Assembly (NCBI RefSeq): GCF_043641665.1
Contig: NC_092182.1
Coordinates: 12,400,956-12,464,955 of the forward strand
Reading direction: 5' to 3'
Length of the DNA: 64,000 bases
Origin: Enoplosus armatus
Lineage: Eukaryota; Chordata; Actinopteri; Centrarchiformes; Enoplosidae
Shown here piece after piece: positions 49,316 to 60,490 of this stretch; the first letter of the stretch is position 1, and each line of letters opens with the position of its first letter. The notes under the pieces are model-generated. The model saw only the letters and a program-made list of their open reading frames with translations. It had not been told where the DNA came from and searched no databases. The translations under genes and the position numbers were made by a program.

Positions 49316-52300
49316 TCAACCGCTCATCACCATCCGGACGAGTTCTGTCATGAGAGAGAAGGAGAAACAACAACATCAGTCGGATGAAAGCAGGAACCAA
49401 CTGAACATACAACATCTGTCAGCGGGGATACGAGCTCTCTCCTCGCCAGCTATGACAGCAAAGAGGACCAAAGACCTGGAAGGGGTAAGGATATCTCTGA
49501 TCTACTCCACATTAGGCCTGATTATTAAAAAATGACAAAAACTGAGAAAAAAAGAGGGGAAGAACAGGAGGTCAGACGTCTGGAAAGAGACTAAATAAAG
49601 TAACAAATACATTCAGACATAAATATGAAGCTGTATTTCATTCATCAGCTATTAACTATTACAAAAAGCAGAAAACATAGTTAATAGTTAAAGAATTTGT
49701 AGCAATTTGTTCATTGTATTTTCATTGTTTCACTTTTCGTGCACACAGTGTCTGAAAGGCCATTATTCTTTCAAAGCCACTGTGGGTGTGGTTCATGGGA
49801 GCCGCCTAGAAACATGCTAACATGTTGCTAAGATGCTACATGCAGGCTACAGCCAGGGGAGGCAGAGGACCACTGCAGGACCTCTGCAGGGGAGAAAGGT
49901 ATTTAAAGATGCTCAGAGGCCACAGAATAAGCTACAATGTATGTTTTCTAAGTTTTCTAATTGCTACATTTTTTAGTGAATTTGCAAATTCTATTAAATA
50001 TTCTCACTATTCTGGTTGTGGCATATTTTCTTTTATTCGTTTGGCTGTCACATTTGTCATGACACAAAGGAAACAATGGGTGAGCAACTCAGGCAGCTGT
50101 TGTTTTGAACCAAACCAAACATCTTTTGGCTATAAGCAAGTTAGTGTAACTGCTACGCTGCACTGCCACTGCGTGTTACGATAGTCTCCCTCCTTCACTC
50201 ACTATCTGAATGAAAGTGAGTGTAGTGTGTGCAGTGGTGAGTTTCTGAGCTGTTTCTCGGGAGATCAGCAGTGAGGGCGGGTTCATAACCTACACCATGT
50301 GGCGGACAAAGGCTGCGAGTCGGTGAGCGTGTGACATACACTATATTGCCAAAAGTATTGGCTCACCTGCCTTGACTCGCATATGAACTGAAGTGACATC
50401 CCATTCTTAATCCATAGGGTTTAATATGATGTCGGTCCACCCTTTGCAGCTATAACAGCTTCAACTCTTCTGGGAAGGCTTTCCACAAGGTTTAGGAGTG
50501 TGTTTATGGGAATTTCTGACCATTCTTCCAGAAGCGCATTTGTGAGGTCACACTGATGTTGGACGAGAAGGCCTGGCTCTCAGTCTCCGCTCTAATTCAT
50601 CCCAAAGGTGTTCTATCGGGTTGAGGTCAGGACTCTGTGCAGGCCAGTCAAATTCATCAACACCAAACTCTCATCCATGTCTTTATGGACCTTGCTTTGT
50701 GCACTGGTGCACAGTCATGTTGGAACAGGAAGGGGCCGTCCCCAAACTGTTCCCACAAAGTTGGGAGCATGGAATTGTCCAAAATCTCTTAGTATGCTGA
50801 AGCATTCAGAGTTCCTTTCACTGGAACTAAGGGGCCAAGCCCAGCTCCTGAAAAACAACCCCACACCATAATCCCCCCTCCACCAAACTTTACACTTGGC
50901 ACAACGCAGTCAGACAAGTACCGTTCTCCTGGCAACCGCCAAACCCAGACTCGTCCATCAGATCGCCAGATGGTGAAACGCGATTCGTCACTCCAGAGAA
51001 CGCGTCTCCACTGCTTTAGAGTCCAGTGTCGGCGTGCTTTACACCACTGCATCCGACGCTTTGCATTGCACTTGGTGATGTATGGCTTGGATGCAGCTGC
51101 TCGGCCACGGAAACCCATTCCATGAAGCTCTCTACGCACTGTTCTTGAGCTAATCTGAAGGCCACATGAAGTTTGGAGGTCTGTAGCGATTGACTCTGCA
51201 GAAAGTTGGCGACCTCTGCGCACTATGCGCCTCAGCATCCGCTGACCCCGCTTCGTCATTTTACGTGGCCTACCACTTCGTGGCTGAGTTGCTGTCGTTC
51301 CCAATCGCTTCCACTTTGTTATAATACCACTGACAGTTGACTGTGGAATATTTAGGAGCGAGGAGATTTCACAACTGGACTTGTTGCACAGGTGGCATCC
51401 TATCACAGTACCACGCTGGAATTCACTGGAATTCACTGAGCTCCTGAGAGCGACCCATTCTTTCACAAATGTTTGTAGAAACAGTCTGCATGCCTTGGTG
51501 CATGATTTTATACACCTGTGGCCATGGAAGTGATTGGAACACCTGATTTCAATTATTTGGATGGGTGAGTGAATACTTTTGGCAATATAGTGTAGCATCA
51601 CATACTTTCATGTGGCACACGCACAGTGCAGCACTTGAAACAGTCTGGTTTTGTAGTTCAGCTTTTTGGCATTTGAGTAAATCTTTCCACATACTGTGCA
51701 GTCTTACCTTCATAGTTGATGCAGCCGTTGGCGTCTTCGTGTCCTGCTAAAAGAGTCTCCACCTCCTCCTCTGTCATTTTTTCACCTGGAACACAGAGAA
51801 GAAGAATTACCATTTATTTTCAGACGCTATAAAGAAAAGAAGGACTCTCTGAACATGCTTGTTTACATTGTTCTTGGTACAGATAACTTAAGATATGCAT
51901 GACAAGAAGATAGACATGCTAGCCAGCTAGATAGACAGCTGTGATTATTTGATAAGGATTGATGACAAATCTTTTTGTTTTGCAGGTTTTTTTGGACTTA
52001 CCTAGTGTAGTGAGGACATGACGCAGCTCTGCTCCCATCACTGTACCGTTTCCCTCCTTGTCAAAGACACGCAGACCCTCTACGATATCCTCAAAGGAGC
52101 CCTGGTCCTTGTTCTTAGCAATGGCCTGAAGCATGGGCAGGAACTGTTCAAAATCCAGCATCTTGTAGTTCATCTCTGCAGGTGAATTCATAACAAATGG
52201 AAACATAAAAGTGAAGTTTTTTATTTTAAACAGCTCCAGAGCTGAAATGAAATGGGGCAGATTTGCATGAATGTCAGGATTTAGAGCCTCTCTTCATCCC

Positions 52301-54692
52301 CAACATAGACAAAACATGGAAGTACAAATGCAGTTTACACAATATCAGAACTGAATGCAAATGTATTAATGATATGTATCACATCATAGTCTATGTGTTA
52401 AGAGAGTGTTATTTGTCGTCTTCAAGAAGAGTTTGGAAGTTAAAAACACAGTGTAGCATTACAAGATGCAGTTTGTGTACAGGCTCAAATGCCTGTTAAA
52501 AAAATCAGGTTTTGGTTCAGGGGTGATCCCTCTCTCTGTAATTCTATCCTCCCAAAAAACACACAAATAAGCATCGACAAGTTGGAAAAAATGAATTGAA
52601 GTGCATATTGCCCACGCCTCCATACATACCAATTACTATCATCTTACAAGGTTTTTACGGGTCATAATCACTAAAAGAAATGATCTGTATGCCCCCTACC
52701 TCCTAATATAACAAGCCACATACAAACAGCAGAGGGATTGTAATTGTAGACACAACACCCAACCTAACTGTTAGCCAAGACAAGGATAAGGTAGAAGGTT
52801 GAATTTGGTCTTTTTTAGTTGTGACAGGTGAATCAGAGGCTTGCCTTCTAACTTGGGGTTTCCCAGGACCTTGAGCACCTCAGAATTGACAGGATTCTGT
52901 CCAAGGGCCCGCATGACATCCCCACACTGGCTGTAGGTGATCTTCCCCTCACCCGTCCGGTCAAACAAAAGGAAGGCCTCCTTGAACTCTGATATGGACA
53001 GAGAGAGAGACAGAGAGAGAGAGAGCGAGCAGTGCACTAGGTTAATGAACATTATTCACAAACATTGGAGACAAGCAAAACACATGCGCATAACACCAAA
53101 TGACTTAAACTCCTACAGATACTACATGTGTACTTTTATTGAACAAAGTTGTTTGTGTAGAACAGCTGATACCACAGCACACGTTGTTTTGACAGTAGAC
53201 ATGCAACTAAGCCTCTGCATGGCAGGAGCAGTTGTCTGCTGCGTAGGTCTGCTGTCCCATCAGCTGATACGATAATGCATCAGACCCCAAAACCAAACTA
53301 GCCTTGTGCAATTGTACTGGTGAAATTTCATCATGAGAGCCCCTAACTGCACCTGCATGATTATATGCAGGCCCATATACAGAATCATGAAAGAAAAGAA
53401 ATATTCTTCAAACAGGAGCAGATGTTGGGATGACCTCCAGAGGCGAATACGTTGCCCAGGAAGTAGGGTTGGGCAGATCAATAATCTTGTTTACAGTATC
53501 AATACCAAAAATGTTCAGGGAACATGATCAAACATCAACACAGCACTTATCGGAAGTACTGTAGCCTATCGATGAAGAATTCACCTCATAAATAATGACG
53601 CACAAGGGCTCTTCCCTACCTGATAGTATATTAGAAGCTTTTACTAATAAAAATAAAGATCGGAAACAAACCCACTTTGAAGGGGAAACTGAAATATACT
53701 ATGTCTTAAACACATAAACTGCAAAACTCCTCATCGCCTACAGCTACTCTTGTCAGCGTCATTGTGTCCAACCCCGACAAGACTTCTGTCGTTCTAAACA
53801 AAGGCACAAAGTAGCTGCATCAATGTGAACTACCTGTTCTAACAATCAGCAGCTGTTTTAGTGAATGCCACAAAAGAATAGTCTCAGTGTCCTTTGCCAC
53901 GCCTTTAAGGAACACCAGCAAAGTGAAGTCTGGGCCAACACCCTGATCCATACACTGCTCTGCTAAACACAACCTGTCTTTATCATGACTGCCGGCATGT
54001 CACACATTTAAACTGGACATTTCTGCATCAGCATGCGTTACTAAATTGCTTTCTTTGCAGGTTAGTACATCATCCTGTGGCATTAATTCAGATTGTGCAG
54101 TGTAAGTCGTGACAAGCATTGAACACAGTAACATTGAACCTCACACAGTTAGAAAGTGTGCGGTTTAGTTTAGCTCGAGTGTTGAGTCACCTGAAGGGAT
54201 CCAGAGGTTTGCAGAGACAATTACAGTCGAGCTGCAGGGTCATAGTAACGAATTCATAAATGCATTTCAAATAGGTACGTTAAGACAATGATGTGGTTCT
54301 GGCTTAACCATTCAGAAGAGGGAGATCCCCTTCTGCTAATCAGATGTCAACTCACCCAGGATCTGGTCCTCTGTGAAGTCAGACTGGTCGAGGCAGGGTT
54401 GAAAAGGCACAGGGGAGTAACAGTTAGTTAGACGCGGCAGACGGATAACAGACTGGCATTAGTGTGATTTTCAAATGCTTCGAGTTAATCCTCCATTAAC
54501 GCTAGCGTACAGTTAAGAAAAGGATTTGTGGCTAAAGGCTTAACGTCACAGCTAGAATGAGTGAAGCAGGCCAGGGGAGATACGCAGCTAGCTTAACTGG
54601 GTTAGATGTTTTCAGAACATCACACCGCTGTTTATTACAAATCTATCACACGTAGCTCTTTCGATGGATTAAACGTTATCTTTACTCACCAT
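49316..54692 (-). CDS. myl6: Myosin light chain 6, non-muscle/smooth-muscle essential light chain
   Basis: The protein binds the neck IQ motif of class II myosins and stiffens the lever arm; EF-hand loops in this family are mostly degenerate and do not bind calcium. Coding exons on the minus strand: 54692-54690 (ATG only), 54383-54356 (28 nt), 52988-52845, 52175-52002, 51785-51708, 49344-49316. They join in frame to 151 residues, the length of human MYL6. Visible hallmarks are [15 protein letters not shown] at the N-terminus, [20 protein letters not shown] (EF-hand 1), [31 protein letters not shown] (EF-hand 3), [20 protein letters not shown] and the C-terminal ELVRMVMSG. That C-terminus corresponds to one of the two alternative ends of mammalian MYL6; the other (AFVRHILSG type) was not found. 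Intron 3 starts with GC rather than GT, and intron 5 holds a Tc1 element. The gene is convergent with smarcc2, as in human. Confidence 0.96.
50337..51594 (-). mobile_element. Tc1/mariner-family transposon, inactivated transposase
   Basis: The element is bounded by TA dinucleotides (50337-50338, 51593-51594). Its terminal inverted repeats are identical over 21 bp (50339-50359 and 51572-51592), and 27 of the first 29 bp match. The minus strand encodes a Tc1-type transposase with a paired-like HTH ([20 protein letters not shown]), the GRPRK hook ([15 protein letters not shown]) and a DDE-type catalytic start (LWSDESRF), followed by [18 protein letters not shown]. The family's usual ATG (51458-51456) runs into a stop after 11 codons because GGAATTCACT is duplicated in tandem (51418-51437). 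A TAA (50791-50789) then interrupts the long frame before the second catalytic Asp, and further frame breaks follow. The copy is dead but could be mobilised in trans because its ends are intact. It sits in the last intron of myl6 in the same orientation. Confidence 0.95.
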
Positions 54693-55723
54693 GTCTGTGT
54701 TTGGTTGTCGGGTGACAGGCGGACGAGGGTCTCGTATCTTCACTACGCTGTGAGGAGGACACCGGCTGGTTCAGCGCATCACCGATGATGTCACCGCAGC
54801 TTGTATAGCAACAGCCAATCACAGGCCGCGATTTCACAATTGCATCGCTCGCATTTTTGCAGGGGTGCAGCTACAGCTTCGGGGCCCCTTAAAATAACAT
54901 GCCACACCCCCTCTATTTTTTCTGATTAAATAATAAATAAATATAGTAACTAATAATAAAAAGGTTATATTAATAATAACTCATATTTCCATTTGTGGGC
55001 CCTGCAATAATCACATCAGTACCACAGAATCAATGTCATGACTCATGTGTGCTCAAACTTTGAGGTAACGGCAAACCACAGTGTTGGTAATCTGCTGAGT
55101 TTATAAGGTACCAAACAAGCCGGGCCCCTCAACTCATTACCGCCTTTCTCTCGAGAAGCAACAGCACCGACTACATGCACTTCTGCAGTCCTTTCACATA
55201 CAACACCCTTTCAAACCCTTTGGATACATGCACTTTAAAGACATTACTGGCTTAAAGGTGTTTAAGCCAGTAATGTGTTTAAAGATATCTACCTTAAAAG
55301 CAGACCTTGTTTTCATCTTAGAACAACTGCTTTTGACATTTTGTAGTGGGAAGGTTGATGGCTATGTTTTGTTCAAAATCATTTTCTCCCTTGAATTATG
55401 CTCTATTTCTTGGGAGAATGCATTTCAGGCTGAAACAAGACAAGTCTCATCTAGATATGAACATTTTCTTCCGTTCAACCTGATATGTAAAAGACACGAG
55501 GATGAAAGGAACTAAGGAAACATGAAAAAAATAATAAAGGTTTGACAGTAGGGTAGGGTTACCTGATTAAGAGGATGTTCATGTGGACAAAACCATATTT
55601 CAAAATAATTACAGCATAACATACTGATTTAACAAGAAATGCATCTGTGCAAAAGAGATCTAATAATTCAAAATACTAAGTAGCACATACAAATTAATAT
55701 TGACCAAGATTTCCAGAAAACAT
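54693..55723. other. myl6 upstream region and tsfm 3' flank
   Basis: This 1-kb strip separates the start of myl6 from the end of tsfm, both on the minus strand. The first 150 bases next to myl6 are CpG-containing and probably hold its promoter and 5' UTR; no clear TATA box is seen. Further right the DNA is AT-rich and contains the 24-bp hairpin at 55233-55284. No other gene is supported. Confidence 0.5.
55233..55284. repeat. Near-perfect 24-bp hairpin with a 4-base loop
   Basis: The left arm (55233-55256, ending ACATTACTGGCTTAAA) and right arm (55261-55284, starting TTTAAGCCAGTAATGT) are complementary at 23 of 24 positions around the loop GGTG. No coding sequence overlaps it, and I see no second copy in the window. 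Confidence 0.9.
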
Positions 55724-55729
55724 TTTATT
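55724..55729 (-). promoter_or_regulatory. tsfm: tsfm polyadenylation signal
   Basis: AATAAA on the minus strand (TTTATT on +) lies about 175 bases past the tsfm stop codon, giving a short 3' UTR. Confidence 0.6.
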
Positions 55730-55902
55730 GTTGGATTGGTAAATTCACCAGGCAGCAGTGTTGGTAGGCCTACAGATTCTGCCTTCAAATTAATGATGAC
55801 ACTGTGTGACTGTTTGAATGAATAAATTACTTGTTACATTTCATTTTCATAAGAAATAAAGACACATGACGAATCCTTTTAGATAAATTATTTCCCCTCC
55901 CT

Positions 55903-58900
55903 TCATTTTGCTTCTTCACTGGCTGTCTCGCCACACTGAAATCGGACAAAGTCCAGCACTCGTGCCTGTTGGCCCCTGAGGAACTGAGCCACAGTTCTGC
56001 TGGGGTCTCCCAGGAAGATCTGAGGCAGCAGGCGTGTCTCACTTTCACCGCAGGGCAGGTCATCCATGTTGCCCAGGGACACGGGGGCCTCTCCCACTAT
56101 ATGCTGTCCCAGCTTACGTCCTAGAACTTCCTGTTCTCCCTCCTTTCCACCCTGAAATACGACCAGGGCACCGTACCGACCCATGGCCACCTCAGTCTGC
56201 CCGCTCACACCACCGTGTACATACGAGCCAATGCGCCACTCAGCAGGGATCCCCACCGTCACCGCCCGCTTCACTGACATGTTCTCACCAAGGCGACCTG
56301 AGAAGAAAGAGGGAAACATGTTTTATCAATGAATGGTGCAACAAACTCAGCGAACATGCTTCATAGATGGTAAAGAATTCATTTTGAGGTCTGAATGGTT
56401 AATTTTAACCATCCTTTCTAGTATAAAGTCTACTATTTACAGTTCTCGCCAAGTCCAAAGATGTTGTTGTTTGTTCTTCTGTTGTTTGGGAGCGGAGACA
56501 AGTTGTGAAAAACACACATATTACCTTTAAGTTGATTTTGACAAACAGTTGCCTATCTAAACATCCAGCAGATATGGAGAGACATTAACATTCATTCTTG
56601 TTTGTGGCCACCTGATGAATGTAAGTCACTCTTGTTTTTGGTGTCTAACAACTCCTGAAGGAACTATCTTTAGCTGCTAAATGCTCCACTTTGTTCACCA
56701 GCTGTCTGTCGTTTGGTACAAAGCAAGTAGTGTACATTTTGTAGAGCGTTTTCACAGAAAACAGCTGCGATGCCATGAGAGCAGTGAAAGTGAATCAAAA
56801 CAGTAATGTTGTGGGCTGACAGCTAAACAATGAGATGAAACTCGCTGTAAAGCTCTGTAAAGCTGAGAGGAGCAGCAGATTTGAGTGAACGTTCTTTGTA
56901 TGTTCATCTGTAAGATCGATCCCTTTCATATTGTCACATTTTGTCATTTCATACATTGTTATCATAAAAATATCCATTATAGCTGCATTAGGGTAAGATT
57001 TGAGCTGCTTAATTCATTCAACGTCCACTTGTCCACAATCATACAGAATATTTAGCAATGAAGACTGTGAACGCAAAATATTAAAATCCAGTCTACAGAT
57101 TTCTCCAGTTTCTGAAGTCTGTATCTCTGTGTACATGTGAGCATAAGGTGAAATTACAGCAGATAAACATTATGTGGAATACATAGGATGTTTTATTCCC
57201 TTGTGTCATAACGATGGGTTGTTACATTACTTCTAGTATATTAGATAAAATATTGGAATGCTGGGAAGATTTCCAAAGGAAATGCAGGTGTGAGACTGAA
57301 GACTTCAATGATATTACCAACAACTAACTTGTCTGTAACGGTATGAAATACATGCAAAATGTATCTATTCCTTACATATCCCCAAACTGGAAGGCTATAA
57401 ACTGTGAGGCTATAAAAAAAGTCACACTCCTCATACTCCTCGGTTATGTTACGTTTCTGCCCAGCTATGTTTTGAAACAAAAGCGTGCATGAAAACGAAC
57501 GTGTTTTGCACTGCCATCATCGGTGGAGAAAAACCCAGTTGGTGAATATCTCTAAATGCTGGTAGAAGGTGCACAGGAGGGGCATGCATTTCAAACCAAA
57601 ACAGCAGTGTTTTAGAAATAAACCGAGCAGAGTCACTTATATATAATATTTTCTTACTGACCTATTGTGAGAGCCACCCGGTCAGCAAGTGAAGCTCCTT
57701 CACCAAGAGTGAGTTTGGTTAACTCATCACCTGCCAGGACACTCTGAAAACAAATGTCGCATGTTAGCAGAATCAAAGGGGAAAAGGAAACAGGGCAGAT
57801 GCGTTCTGACAGTGTTGCATATAGTTGTAGCAGTTGTATATTCTTTCCTATCAGCATTAACCTCTAGAAGTCTTATGATGCATTTCAGAGATGTCAGAGA
57901 GTAAAAGTGTTGAAAAACTGTGAAAAAGCCATTGAAGTCAAAATACCAAGTGCCTTTGGTCATGTGAAATGCATCATGCCATTATTCAATGACTCATCAA
58001 CATGGTGTCATATACGGTAAACGTACAGCTCTAGAATTCAGCCACTTTATATGTCTATTTACATATTTAGAAGAAATTACATGAAATCAAATTATGGTAA
58101 TTCCTAACTTTACAGCTCTGCAGTGCACAGAGAAGTTGCCCTCAGCATGTGGCTTTACCTTCACATATCCTGCCTGGCTTTGGGTTTTATTGTGGTGGTG
58201 GGCCAAGGTGGCCAATGCCACATCCTTAACCAGCTGTTGGAACTTTTCATTGCGGGCAACAAAGTCTGTCTCACAGTTCACCTGCATCAAACAGACAAGA
58301 AGAAGACAACAGATATTGCAGAATGCCATCCAACAAATGAAATACTGATGCTGGTAATTAATGCCTGTTCCACTGGCCTTACCTCCACCATAACGGCAGC
58401 TTTATCTCCTATAAACAGGCCAATCAGACCCTCTTTGGCTTTGCGACCCTCCAGCTTGTTTGCTTTGCTCCAGCCCTCCTTCTGGGCCTGCTCATGTAGC
58501 CAGGTCTCTGCCTGAAAGTTTGGTTTCAATTACACAGCTACAGATATATTGTCGTGCCACACCTAATTTATGGGTGCAGATACAGATTGAGAGAGGATGT
58601 CTATACCTGTGCTATGTCATTATCAAACTTCTCCAGTGCTTTCTTGCAGTTCATGAAGGTGTAGCCGGTGTTTTTCCTCAGTTTCATCAGGAGGGCTTTC
58701 TCAGCTGCCAGAAGATGACAACCTGTGTGTAACGACTGTACATGCTGGCTAATACTAACCTGAGGATGACAGATGGGGAAAGGTGTAACATACAGTGTAT
58801 AGTACAACTTCAAAAAGTCCAGTGACCTAGGCTTCCTCTGCCTCTAAATCACAGTCGCATGTACCACAGCTACAAATGCTATTTTTAAGTACAGTATTCT

Positions 58901-59132
58901 ACAGATATAGCCAGCCTCAATGATATCTACATATCAACATGAAATAAGAATGAATTAGCAAGGTAACGTATTGAAACTGGCCCAGTAACCTGGCAGGTAA
59001 ATCAGAAGCTAACTAACAAACCAGCTCACAGCTCAAACTTCAGGCAAAACGTTCAAAACATGACGTGAGGCTTCATCTGCTCACCTTTGCGACGTCTCTT
59101 GTAATTGTTCTGAATAAAAAGGTTAACGACAT
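55903..59132 (-). CDS. tsfm: Mitochondrial elongation factor Ts
   Basis: Nucleotide exchange factor that releases GDP from mitochondrial EF-Tu (TUFM) in the matrix. Coding exons on the minus strand: 59132-59085, 58759-58607, 58511-58383, 58281-58159, 57743-57662, 56297-55903. They join in frame to 309 residues, against 325 in human. Residues 1 to about 35 form a basic, Ser/Thr-rich presumptive transit peptide ([16 protein letters not shown], then [20 protein letters not shown]). A UBA-like N-terminal domain follows ([20 protein letters not shown]), then [14 protein letters not shown] and KAKEGLIGL segments, the EF-Tu-contacting TDFVARN motif (115-121), and a core domain with [29 protein letters not shown] and a C-terminal [11 protein letters not shown]. 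The second exon start was chosen at a strong pyrimidine-tract acceptor (ATCCTCAG|GTTAGT) because it alone keeps frame with exon 1. Neighbour endou is divergent; myl6 lies downstream on the same strand. Confidence 0.97.
56575..56900 (-). repeat. Interspersed repeat in tsfm intron 5
   Basis: The segment contains TTTAGCTGCTAAATGCTCCA, TTGTTCACCAGCTGTCTGTC, AACAGTAATGTTGTGGGCTG, ACAGCTAAACAATGAGATG and AGCTCTGTAAAGCTGAGAGG. Its first third is the reverse complement of the repeat at 2600-2795. It resembles a repeat common in percomorph introns and UTRs. Limits are approximate. Confidence 0.6.
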
Positions 59133-60428
59133 CTTCACAGCCTGTAGAAGTGAACTGTCTTATGAAAGCTCAGAATGTCATTGAAATCCACGCTGGGTAA
59201 GGGAGCTGAAAAGGGCCAAAAGAGTCTACGTGAAGTTACTCATTACTGCTCTGCGCCCTCTACAGTACGGGAGTACAGTTGCATCGTGCCCAGGCAACTG
59301 CTGATATTCTGTCAATAGATTTCATGATTCTGACTTCATAAATCAGCATTTCTGATAATGAAAAAATATCCTAAATGTAAAAGTCTAAATAAAGACTTTT
59401 GACTTAGTTATCAAAATATGTCTGGTAGCTACAGATCCCTGCTCTGTACTATAAGCAGCATTCATATAGCCTACTTTCGGTAGCTAATCTGTGACAATGG
59501 GTCATATTTTATAAACTGATTATATTTTTTTATGTAAAATCTTAATTTGAAAAGTAAATAGTAAGTTAATCAATAAATAAATGTAGTAGAGTGAAAAGTA
59601 CAATATTTTTTTCTGTAATTTTGTGAAGAATAAAGTAGCATAAAATAGAAATTGCACTTAAATGTAACAATTTAGTTAATGTACTTAGTTAATTTCCACC
59701 ACTGCTCAGAATATAAATATACATTTTATTTCATTGCATACATATGCATAACTTAAAGGATGTACATGCATTTTGCTGTGTGGTATTTGCAGTGTGAACA
59801 CGTGATCTCAACATGACCAGGGACACTGAGGCAGGTGAGCTATTCTGAGTTATCTTACATGAACCCTGTGAAATACAACATCTGGTCACTCTGGCAGGAG
59901 AAATAAGAAAGGGTCATCCTGTGTAAATGTATTTCTTTTATAAATGTCATTTTGTACTGGACAATATAGCCTTGAAATGCAACAGGCCAAAAGAGACATT
60001 CAGCTTCATAGTTTTAATTTAATAGAAATTATATTAATTGTCAAAAAAAGAGTATAACATTTAAAATGGCAGTCATTATCACAGCTGACATCTTGATATG
60101 GCCTTATTCAGATACATTAAAGCACCGCCTGTGTGCTAAGCAGGTGTGCAGTTTCACAGAGAAGAGATAGAGAGAAAGTTTATTTGCGCTTTTTCACATC
60201 ATTTAAGTCCCCACTTTTTTATGAGGACCTGTTCTACAGCATCCAAAATCATTAATCCTCTACAAATGTTCATTACCATTATGAACAACTTACAATTAAT
60301 GAGTTAAAATGTCAAATCTGATGACACATTTTACCCAAGAGACATGATCGCGATGAAGTTGGTGACATCCTGACTTATGGGCTGGCTTAATGTGAGCATT
60401 GCGTTTGGATTGGTCGGCTGAAACTTGC
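59133..60428. other. Divergent tsfm-endou intergenic region
   Basis: The tsfm side (about 59133-59290) is the less AT-rich part and probably contains the tsfm promoter. The middle is AT-rich and includes a fish repeat copy at about 59480-59710. The endou side ends in a TATA box. No gene is seen in between. Confidence 0.6.
59480..59710 (+). repeat. 'AAGTACTTAG...CCACTG' fish repeat, copy 2
   Basis: The series TAAAATCTTAATTTGAAAAG, AATAAATGTAGTAGAGTGA, AAAAGTACAATATTTTTTTC, AATAAAGTAGCATAAAATAG and AATTTCCACCACTG matches the copy at 61940-62535 word for word in order, with substitutions. Confidence 0.75.
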
Positions 60429-60436
60429 TATAAAAG
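60429..60436 (+). promoter_or_regulatory. endou: endou TATA box
   Basis: TATAAAAG lies 55 bases before the endou start codon in a suitable position for a start site near 60460. A TATA promoter fits a tissue-restricted secreted protein and contrasts with the CpG-rich promoter of smarcc2. Confidence 0.7.
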
Positions 60437-60490
60437 GGAGACCATGATGTCAGTCAGTTCACCTTGTTTTCAGGTTGCAGCTGAGCCAAG

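Noticed and set aside
50789..51601. 270-codon minus-strand frame as an intact transposase gene
   Set aside because: Its first part is read out of frame through the transposon end. The usual start codon is followed by a frameshifting 10-bp duplication, and the frame ends before the second catalytic residue. It is annotated as a dead element.
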